Assembly: GCA_016630955.3 (NCBI GenBank)
Contig: CM049992.1
Coordinates: 868,001 to 932,000, forward strand
Reading direction: 5' to 3'
DNA: 64,000 bases
Source of the DNA: Didymella arachidicola
Lineage: Eukaryota; Ascomycota; Dothideomycetes; Pleosporales; Didymellaceae
Shown in pieces: positions 9,804 to 18,729 of the stretch (the stretch's first letter is position 1; each line of letters starts with the position of its first letter). Made by a program: the position numbers and the translations under genes. Below the pieces are notes generated by a model. It searched no databases. It worked only from the letters and a program-made list of their open reading frames with translations, and was not told the origin of the DNA.

Positions 9804-12800
9804 CTACGCGTTAATTGTGCACGTCCACACCCTGCCCGACCCAACGCCCATAGCAACCGTGGTTCCGCGCACAGACAAGCACGATGGCCGGTACTCTGAC
9901 GGTATCCAGAGCATGTTTTTGTTTGCATACTTGATCCACCTCATGTCTGAGCTAAGGCTTGCGCTAAGATGTTGAGGGTGTTCAGCCTCAGCGGTCGCTG
10001 CGTGGTTAGAGATTTGGGGAATATCAATGGCAGACTTTCCTATCTCTGTAGAGATGCAAGAGCCAACAGGGTCAAAGGACAGACTTGTAATAGTCTTTCC
10101 AACGTTGAAGGTTTGCAGACACTCGCCGCTGCTTGCATCCCACAGCTTGACAGTGTTGTCGTCTGATGCTGACGCTAGCCGAGTCGAGTCGTGCGAGAAG
10201 GCAACAGAGCTAACACCACTGCTATGTCCTTCAAGCGTCTGCAGACACTCGCCGCTGCTTGCATCCCACAGCTTGACAGTGTTGTCGTATGATGCTGACG
10301 CTAGCCGAGTCGAGTCGTGCGAGAAGGCAACAGAGTTAACACCACTGCTATGCCCTTCAAGTGTCTGCAGACACTTGCCGCTGCTTGCATCCCACAGCTT
10401 GACAGTGTTGTCGTATGATGCTGACGCTAGCCGAGTCGAGTCGTGCGAGAAGGCAACAGAGCTAACATAACTGCTATGTCCTTCAAGTGTCTGCAGACAC
10501 TCGCCGCTGCTTGCATCCCACAGCTTGACAGTGTTGTCGCCTGATGCTGACGCTAGCCGAGTCGAGTCGTGCGAGAAGGCAACAGAGTTAACACCACTCC
10601 TATGCCCTTCAAGTGTCTGCAGACACTTGCTGCTGCTTGCATCCCACAGCTTGACAGTGTTGTCGCCTGATGCTGACGCTAGCCGAGTCGAGTCGTGCGA
10701 GAAGGCAACAGAGTTAACACCACTCCTATGCCCTTCAAGTGTCTGCAGACACTTGCTGCTGCTTGCATCCCACAGCTTGACAGTGTTGTCGTCTGATGCT
10801 GACGCTAGCCGAGTCGAGTCGTGCGAGAAGGCAACAGAGCTAACACCACTGCTATGCCCTTTAAGCGTCTGCAGACACTCGCCGCTGCTTGCATCCCACA
10901 GCTTGACAGTGTTGTCGCCTGATGCTGACGCTAGCCGAGTCGAGTCGTGCGAGAAGGCAACAGAGTTAACACCACTGCTATGTCCTTCAAGCGTCTGCAG
11001 ACACTCGCCGCTGCTTGCATCCCACAGCTTGACAGTGTTGTCGTATGATGCTGACGCTAGCCGAGTCGAGTCGTGCGAGAAGGCAACAGAGCTAACACCA
11101 CTGCTATGTCCTTCAAGCGTCTGCAGATACTCGCCGCTGCTTGCATCCCACAGCTTGACAGTGTTGTCGCCTGATGCTGACGCTAGCCGAGTCGAGTCGT
11201 GCGAGAAGGCAACAGAGTTAACACCACTGCTATGTCCTTCAAGCGTCTGCAAGCATGCACTCCAGCTGCTACTCATCGCAGGATTTACAGTGATGCTTTT
11301 TGGCTCGTTGTGCCGGAACAATCTTCTGATCGCGCTCTCAGTCGGACTGAACAACAATGCGGAAAAGTATGTCTGGAAAGGGTAGCTTTCAATTGGCCCT
11401 TTGTGGTACATAACAAATCGGCGAGCGTCTTGGAGAAGCTTTGTTAGCCTGCCTGCACCTTCCATCTCCTGGCTGTGTCAGCGTTGATACTAAGTACAAC
11501 AGATAGACGTAGCGTCTGTGCAACTCATACCTGGACTAGCGACCACAGCTTTGTCATTAAGGTCACACCTTTCGCCATGCTCTTGCACAGACTCAGCGCT
11601 TCAAGCCAGTACAGATACTTCTTCTCTATAAACTCGCGGACAACAGCCATAACCTGCGCATCTTTGGTACTGTTCGCCCCAGACTGTGACCTTGAATTGC
11701 ACAAGTGGTCGATCCAGTAGATGCACTGGTAGCGTGACTCTGCCAGGGGTCCAGAGGTAAGCGGTTCAATGTCGTCGATAGAAAGGCCTGGTGCTTCTAG
11801 GCCGTACAAATCCCGTTGCAGCGTCTTTGATAAGATCACGAGCGACCTTAAGAATATCACTTGGTGAGTAGTATCAATGCCATCTGGAAAGACATCGTCA
11901 GACGCTTTCTCGAGAAGGAAGTCCTGTGCAGACTGGTGCACAAAGTAGACGGTTTCGCCTCGCAGAGTGAGAAACGATCCACAGAGACCGATGATCTCCC
12001 GCACTTCCGCTTCGTCGGTAACATCCTCAAGCAGTTCAGTAAGGCTCATCAGCTCTAACAGCGTGACTGGCCGATACACAAGCGCGATCGTGGCCAGCAC
12101 CTGCTTGCAAAGCTCAGCGTCATCTGATGCGCCAATCTGCTGCATCATCCGCTCGTACAGCGCGTCCAGACCTGGCGGGAAAGACTTCAGCTTCTTCAGG
12201 ACGTTCCGTTTGGCCGTCTTCTCAAGGTCTTGGCACACCAATGCGACCCAAAGGAAAGTGCCGTTGGCGTTCGTCGTTAAGTGTTCGAACACTGCATCCT
12301 GGGTCTTCTTGTCGTACTTCTTCTCCTGCGCCAGTTGCGAGACCTTGTGTCGGATGAAGACGCTGACGGCTGCTGATACAGACTCTGCATTGAGCTCAAG
12401 ACTCAGCCTTATCTTTTGCTCAGCCCGTCCAAGCTGGGCTCCGATCTCTGGCCAGTTGCGGCTCGAGACGATCCACTTGACGCGTGAAGACGCAGACGAC
12501 TGCTGTGCGAGAAAGCGAAGCAGCTTTGGCAGATCAGTCGTGCACTCGTCAAGCGCGTCCACGAGTATGTAGGTGGTGTCCAGGTTCGGGTCCTGCAGCA
12601 CGTCTGCAAACGTTTCTGTCAGCGCAATCCAAGCATTTCCGTCCTCAAACATGCTTCTGCCTGCCTCATCGTATCTCTTGCGAACGTGCGCGGTGAGCGC
12701 GGGCTGCTGACTGGCAAGCAAGTACAGCAGCCCCCGCAGCACGGCCGTAGGGCTGTTGATGCGTGAGTCGGTGGCTTGGCAGAAGAAGTACACCACACAC

Positions 12801-13792
12801 GCGGTGCTAGCAGTCGTCTTCTGCAGCTTATCGATGATGCCACAGAGTAACATCGTCTTGCCCTTGCCCGGATCGCCTTTGATCCACAGCAGCTGGCTCT
12901 GTGGGTCGTCGTGCCACTGGCGGAAGCTCATGTTGTCGAGCACCCAGCGGTACGAGCCTTCCAACAAACCGCCCTTGGTGTCTACGATACGCTTTCTGTC
13001 GTCGCGGGGGTCCGTAGGCCGTAAGTCACGCAAACACTCCTTTCGCTTTTGAATCTCGTTATGGAGCCGCCGGAATGCTTCTTGAGAGCCTTCACCATAG
13101 ACAGGCATGATCTCAACGTCTAGAACGCCTGATAGAGAGTATGCTGCATCTTCGACGAGATTCGTACGGCGATCTCTTCCCCATCCAAGCCGCTCGCTGA
13201 CATTGATTTGGGACAAGGGCGCCCCCTCGAGCACAGAAAGCGGAATGGTTGTGACCTCGTGGATCCGGGTCTTTAGTGACAACCGGTCACCAAGCTTGTG
13301 CCAGTCACGCGAGAAGAACTCGACCACGCGGGGCGCGACCAGCTCCTGCAGCGTCCAGCCGCGCGTGAACCATCGACTCGAAGTGAAAGCAGGCTTCCAT
13401 GCAAAGTTAACGTCTGTGTCGCTAAACTTTCTCTTCCTTGCCGATACATCTGAAAGATACACGTAGCATTTTGTCGCCTTCTGGTACCAGCGGAACATAG
13501 ACCTGATCGCCAGCGAGTGCTCAGCCTTGTTCGCCTTGTTGATGCAGCAGGTGTCGACCCAGAAGTACCGCAAGCCGTCGCGCTTTGTCTGCTCTCCACA
13601 CAGCTGGATCTTCTTGTACCCAGCTTTGTCCTTGCCGCTGTTCTTTGCGAGGTCTTCAAAGCTCACCTCTTCCTCCTCCTTCCCCCAGGTATGAGACAGA
13701 ATCGCGTAAGGACGTGTGGCGTCGGCGTTGGCGTTGACCAAGTCGTCAGTAACACTAAGCTCTCCATCTTCTCGATAGTATAGGAGCCGCAT
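9804..13792 (-). CDS. HET-NACHT-WD40 (HNWD) NLR-type incompatibility/immune receptor
   Basis: Exon 1 (13792..11531) and exon 2 (11468..9804) are joined in phase 0 across a 62-bp intron (11469..11530), giving about 1308 aa with no internal stop. The N-terminal HET domain shows YAILSHTWG, FWVDTCCINK and GWTLQELVAPR. The central NACHT NTPase has Walker A GDPGKGKTML and Walker B YILVDALDEC. The C-terminus has nine 42-residue WD40 units that are almost identical, then a short conserved tail. This is the architecture of the Podospora het-d/het-e/het-r family, in which WD40 repeats sense a ligand, NACHT oligomerises and HET triggers cell death between unlike strains. The gene lies inside element P0, downstream of its dead transposase. 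The exact ligand and active status are unknown. Confidence 0.9.
10119..11252 (-). repeat. Nine near-identical 126-bp WD40-coding repeats
   Basis: Nine consecutive 42-codon units encode the WD40 blades of the NLR. Numbering from the Leu of LQTLEGH, the units differ only at positions 5 (E/K), 8 (S/R), 10 (G/Y), 12 (N/S), 28 (G/Y/D), 40 (G/S), 41 (E/K) and 42 (C/Y). The rest is invariant. Such identity points to recent unequal exchange or gene conversion. Confidence 0.9.
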
Positions 13793-14313
13793 CTTGTCGT
13801 GTGAACATGCAGCGGGCGTGTGAGATAGCAGCGGTGCACGACAGACTTGATGCGGCAGCCTGGTAGCGAGAGCGTGCTGCGCCTTGTTGCCCTATCGCAC
13901 ATGTGTGTTAACAAGCAGAGGACAATCTGCGAAAAGCTGCACAGTCGCCGACAAGCCTGTCATGCGATAGCGAACTGTAACGCATTCGCAAGACGAGCTT
14001 TGCGGGTTTGGCTATGTCGTCTGCATGGCAGGGTGACAGGCTGCGGAGGCAGGCCCGAGGCAGGGCAGATGCCGTTACCAGCGCGCGCCAGGGTCCAGGC
14101 TGACGGCGGCTAAACCAGCGGCTGCTCATATCTTAGCCAATGTGGAGGGAGTTAGTGCACAGAAGAGGGCCGAGCCGACGCGATTAGTGGAGCGACGAAG
14201 ACATGTTTATAAACAAATTGATTAACTTAGAACTGCAACGCACTTTCCGGCGGCTTCTAGCTGGCAGCATTGGCATTTGTGCGGCTTGTACGAGCGGAGT
14301 CTGCCCCGCAACA
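13793..14313. other. NLR upstream region within P0
   Basis: This is the interval between the start of the NLR and the 3' end of the dead transposase. It should include the NLR promoter. Short open frames here show no recognisable domain, and I see no internal pogo terminus. Confidence 0.4.
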
Positions 14314-16003
14314 TCAAGGACAATCCGCTGCAACCATCCGCGCTACTGGCGCCTTCCAAGGCTCTGGCCTGTTCCCGGTGTGCGTCGTTTGAGCCATACC
14401 TTCTGGCGCATCTTTCTTAGGCGCAGAGCTCTTCCCTTTACGCCTGCGCCTTGCTTTGTGTGCAGCGGCTTCGGCGTTCGCCGCACGTTTCGCTCGTGAC
14501 TCCTCTAGCTGTTCGTAGGTTATTACCATCGCCTTGCCCAGCACTAACGATTTTGTCGATCGCCGCGCTTTGACTTCACCGTTGATCTTCGACAAGAACC
14601 GGTTGTGGTCCTGCAGAAGAGACCTCTCGGCAAAGGCTACTCTCGTGGCTTTCGCCATCATTTGCGCGTGTCTGAGTAGCTCCCGTCTGCTGGGCTCATC
14701 AAGCACCTTAGCATCTTCCTTGATTCTGTTGAACAGCGAATGCACACCTTCTGTGTTCACTGGCGTCACAGGCGTTGCAGCTGTCTGCGCAACCACGACC
14801 CGCGCGCTCGCTCCCGCTTCCCTAGCAACTTCCGGGATAGCGAGTTGCACTAGAGGCTTCGGTATGCTTTTGAGTACGCGGTTAGGGTTGAAAGGGAACA
14901 AGCCTGTCGCAGCCCACGCAGACGTGATGTTTCTTTTAGTAAAGGCCCGTACTCTTGCCGGGCTGTAGAGAGACGTGAAATGCTCCTTGCCAATCGTGTT
15001 AACACCTCCCTAACCGAGTTGGTCAACTTCGTTGCGATAGGCTGCCTTGAGCGCAGCAAACACTGCGACGTCACAAGGCTGCAGTTTGTGCGATGTGTGA
15101 GAGGGAAGGCGACATAAGATGATTTTGTTAGCGAGGCAGAACTGAAGCACTTCTAGCGTTTCATGACTGCTAAAGCCATCACAGATTATTACGCGCGGTT
15201 TGCCGTTGGCTCTCTCTTTCGTCTGCAGATCAAACACGCGCGTTAGCCACTCTAAGCTGATCTTGGAGTTGTTGTATCCGTTCTCAGAATGCGCATAGTG
15301 CCATCCAGGCGTGGAATACGTAGTCCAGTTGCTGCGATGTGTCGAAGCAGGCCAGATGATAAGCGGCAGCAGTACTCTGCCGTCGGCGCTGATGCATTTA
15401 ATGGCTGTTAACTACCATTGTTCGCTTGACGCCCGCGCCTCTGTAGTCGCGCAGGTCGTCCCTGCCTACAAGCACTTTCACACAGCTGAACATGCTCAAC
15501 ATCACGCCTGTCTCGTCTATGTTATAGACATTCTCAGGTACAACAGCTAGGTCCTAAAGCACCTTCTTAATTACTTTAAACCAGTGCACTATCTTTCTAT
15601 ATGTGTACTTCTTATAGCGGTTCTAGTTAACTGGCTTAACAGTCCTTGCTTTAATCTCTAAGTGTCGCTTTGCAAAGCATTGTGCCTACTTCTAGCCTGG
15701 TGGCTTGTTCGGCTTCTTCACAGAGGACCGCTGGCGGGCGACGTTAAAGGCTATAGAGGGCAAGAACTTAATCCGCACAGGATGCCTGAGCTTAGACTTC
15801 ATTAGCAGAAACTTGACAACAGCTGTTTCCTCGTCTGGAGTGAGATACTGCCGGCCTTGCGCGGCTTCTTGCTTAGACCGCCGTCCTCGAGCACGATGGT
15901 GGAGGGTGGAGAGCGGAACGTTCTTTCGATCTGCTCGAGCAGCCAAGGTCCTGGGCACTCCGGGCGAGAGAGGTTGCGCGAGCGCCAGACTTGCTGCATC
16001 CAT
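14314..16003 (-). pseudogene. Decayed pogo/Fot1-type DD35D transposase of P0
   Basis: Reading the minus strand frame by frame recovers a transposase. The N-terminal helix-turn-helix part starts at 16003 (MDAASLALAQPL). The DDE domain has the first Asp in YNIDETG (about 15530), the second in ICDGFSSH (about 15190) and the third in LQPCDVAVF (about 15085), with 35 residues between the last two. The C-terminus is a basic helical region. The frame is broken by TAG stops near 15689 and 15695 (just after PNKPPG), near 15630, near 15555 and at 15010, and by a small frameshift near 15410. At least one stop (the second TAG after PNKPPG) replaces an expected Trp codon. It lacks the C-terminal zinc knuckle seen in P1-P3, so it belongs to a different subfamily. 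Confidence 0.8.
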
Positions 16004-16009
16004 TTTAAG

Positions 16010-16540
16010 ATGAAGTGGGAGCAAAAGCGAATGAGAGCGCTGAGTTGGGACCTGGGGGAACACGATGCACGTTCTAAAAATAGCTTTCACGTCGCTTGTC
16101 CGTCAAAGCTTCTGGAAGGCGCCACGCGTTAAGCTGATCAAGCATAGTGTTAAATACAATACGTTCAGCCTTATCAGTTTTTCGTCATTACATAATCACC
16201 CCAGGCTGGCTGCTGAAACACACAGCGCCAGGGGCGAGAGCTTGCAACACGGAGATAGTCTCGGAGACCACACTGTTAAGGCCTGATCGACTTCGCGGCC
16301 TGGAAAAACGTGTGTCTAGGCTCATTCTATCAGTCTGTCATCTTAGAATTGGAAAGATGGCATGTAGCGGCGACAGAGCAGAGTGGGAAGTCAAAGCGGT
16401 CTTTGAAGCTGCACGCGATGTAATCGCCGGCAAGGCCGCAACCTTTGTAATTTTCCTGCTGTACTATAGAGTGCAGAGAAGAAGTAAACAATGAATAGGC
16501 TAACACTTATTAGAGATCCATTGATGCGTGTTGGGATGTA
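16010..16540. other. Right subterminal part of P0
   Basis: This is the region between the transposase start and the right TIR. No gene was recognised, and open frames are under 120 codons and without domains. It probably contains the promoter of the dead transposase. Confidence 0.35.
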
Positions 16541-16609
16541 CGAGGTGCGTGAACAGTTGATCCATCTCGTTGAGGGGCGTTTCTCGCTTACGGGCAGGGG
16601 ACGTTATAT

Positions 16610-16745
16610 AGACAATAAGATGGGAGATAGACAATGGATGATGAGATGGGAGATGGACAATAAGATGGGAGATGGACAATGAGATGGACAATGAGATGGA
16701 CGATGAGATGGACGATGAGATGGACGATGAGATGGGAAATAGATA
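16610..16745. repeat. Minisatellite of about 12-bp units (GAGATGGACAAT-like)
   Basis: About eleven imperfect units built on GAGATGGACAAT or GAGATGGACGAT fill the gap between the right end of P0 and the left end of P1. They lie in sequence that would belong to the outer MITE-like host. Confidence 0.75.
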
Positions 16746-16880
16746 ATGGTTAACGTACATCACGGGCGAGTGCATCACCGAGCGAGTGCATCACTTTTGC
16801 CAAGACCCCACCAAAATCACCCACGTTATGGCCCAGAACACCACGAATTGGCCCTGCACAAGGCAAAACAAGCTGTAATA

Positions 16881-18612
16881 TTACTTAGAGACCTCTTCTG
16901 CTCTATTCTTGCACGTTTGCGCGTTGTGCCCACTCTTTCTGCACCGTCCACAGCGTCGTTGAGATGGTTCACCTCCTTCAGCACGCACCTGTGTCTTCCT
17001 CTTCTTTCCATCACTACGTGCGCCAAACTCTGATAGAGCAGTCCGCCGCTGGCCCTCTTCAACCGTGAGGCTTCCCTCTGTCTGGATATGCCTTCTTTTG
17101 CGCGATTTACGTTCTGTAGCAGCTGCTAGAGCTGCGTGAAGCGCAGCGTTCTCCCGTTGTGCTAAAGCCAGCTTGTGCGCAACTATTGCTGCCCCCTTTA
17201 AGACCTTCTCAAACGCTTCAACCATAGAGGTTGGTAAGCTATCTACATGTCTCTAAACCCTCTTCTTTACAAGCGTTGATTGCGACCCAAATTCTAGGGT
17301 ATTGCTTGGGGTTTGCGACTGCCAGAGCGGGCTGTTTTGGGGGAGTGGTGGCGACGGGGTGCGCAGCTTCACATTCAGGGTCAATATAACGCGATCTGGG
17401 GCAAACAGAACCAATCCGGCCCCTTAGAACCCTCCTTAAATGTTGCTAGAGGTTATAGCTTTATTATAAGCTGCTATAAAGCATAGGAGGAACTCCTGCT
17501 TTGTGATGTGGTTGATCTGGTTGTGTATGAGCTGATTGACCTTATCCCTGTACGCCTTCTTCAGAGGGCCAAAACAAGCCACATCAAGTGGCTGCAGGAG
17601 GTGCGATGAGTGCGCAGGCATGCATAGACCTATAATATTGTGATCCTTGCAGTATTGCTTGAATTCCTTAGAGTTGTGGCTCTTATGGCCGTCAATAATC
17701 AGCAAACAGTAGGTGCCAACAGTGCGCGTCTTTGTATGCCTGTCAAAGTGCTTCAACCAGTCAAAACCAAGCTCGTTAGTAGTCCAGCCGTTCTTAGAGA
17801 CAGCAACAGTCTAATCCTAGGGCAGGTTATCGTCTTTGTACCAGTTGGACTGGTGGCGGCGGGCTTTGAAGATGATGTAGGGCGGGATTGCCCACCCTGT
17901 GGCATTGATACCCTGGATGACCGTTACCCACTCGCGATTGCCTGGCTGGACTGCTTTTGCCTGGCTGGACTGCTTTTGCCTGGCTGGACTGCTTTTGCCT
18001 GGCTGGACTGCTTTTGCCTGGCTGGACTGCTTTTGCCTGTCCACGGTTCTCTGAAGCTGTAACGACTGCTCTGGAGCTTATCTAGCCCATCATGAAGCCT
18101 GTCTCGTCGAAGTTGTATGTGTCGTTGTCCTAGATGCTATACTTGGCTTTGGTATTGGCTACAAGGTCAAACCAGCCCTGTATGACCTTAGGATCTTCGC
18201 AGAGGGCTCTCTTGTAGTCGTACTTGCGATTGAACACTACTTTGAGCTCCTCCTGACGCGAAACGAACGTGCTGGCCCAGTTTGAGCCAACAGGGGCCAA
18301 ACCGCGCTCTTTCCGCAGAGAATTGGCAATATCAGCCACATCTGCAAGCCGGGGAGGTCGTCCTTGCTTAGAGAGCTCAAGTATGTGTGTAACAATCACC
18401 CCCTCCTCAGTATTGGTTAGATTCCGTGAGTTGGCCATGGTATTGACGCGTGAAGGTCTTCCGGCGCGTCTTCGACTTAGTGTACTTTGTTGGACTCCGT
18501 AGATAGCTGCAGCGCGTCGCTAGGAGAGTTTTGGGTCTTTTTTAAGAGCTTGGATGGCAAGCTGTATCTGAGCTTCTTTTAACGCGTTTATCTGTTGTGG
18601 TTGTGGAGGCAT
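16881..18612 (-). pseudogene. Decayed Fot1/pogo transposase of P1
   Basis: The frame starts at an ATG at 18612 with a psq-like helix-turn-helix (QLAIQALKKDPKLS). It runs through a CENP-B/Tc5-type domain, the first catalytic Asp in NFDETGF, the second in LIIDGHKSH and the third in LQPLDVACF, to a C-terminal zinc knuckle (CGRCRKSGHNAQTC). It is interrupted by several stops: TAG after KLS, after KYSI and after FMMG, two TAGs where Trp is expected near 17815, and two TAA near 17430. A frameshift comes from a five-copy 19-bp repeat at 17941-18035. Several of the stops are C-to-T or G-to-A type changes. Confidence 0.85.
17941..18035. repeat. 19-bp unit repeated five times inside the P1 transposase
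   Basis: CCTGGCTGGACTGCTTTTG occurs five times head to tail with no mismatch. On the coding (minus) strand it lies just downstream of the first catalytic Asp. Four extra copies add 76 bp, which is one more than a multiple of three. This exactly accounts for the frame change between the two halves of the transposase. Confidence 0.9.
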
Positions 18613-18729
18613 TGGTGTAGGGTTGATATTTTGGTGGGGTCTTGGCAAAAGTGATGCACTCGCTCGGTGATGCACTCGCCCGTGATGTACGTTATGCGGT
18701 GTAAATAGACTATTTTACCTAAAAGTGTA

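Larger units (their letters stand above)
8958..16604 (-). mobile_element. P0: 7.6-kb pogo-superfamily element carrying an NLR gene
   Basis: Imperfect TIRs of about 62 bp start ACGTCCCCTGCCCGTAAGCG at 8958 and end with the complement at 16604. TA lies on each side (8956-8957, 16605-16606). The TIR contains two spaced GCGAG motifs, as in the other pogo ends here. Inside, both genes are on the minus strand: a decayed DD35D transposase (14314-16003) and an open HET-NACHT-WD40 gene (9804-13792). There is no second internal TIR between the transposase and the NLR. A simple 2-kb pogo copy sitting beside the gene therefore does not explain the arrangement, and the NLR appears to be internal cargo. 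Confidence 0.7.
16753..18692 (-). mobile_element. P1: 1940-bp Fot1/pogo-like element, inactive
   Basis: Perfect 65-bp TIRs (16753..16817 and 18628..18692) begin ACGTACATCACGGGCGAGTG. They are flanked by TA on both sides (16751-16752, 18693-18694), the target duplication of the Tc1/mariner-pogo superfamily. Each TIR holds two tandem GCGAGTGCATCAC units. The transposase inside is a pseudogene. The intact TIRs could still be used by a transposase supplied from elsewhere, for example P2, but their sequence differs from P2's beyond ACGT and GCGAG. Confidence 0.9.

Noticed and set aside
10525..11385. A 286-codon plus-strand frame made of repeated units opposite the WD40 array
   Set aside because: It is the antisense of the nine WD40 repeats. 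Repetition keeps it open, not selection.
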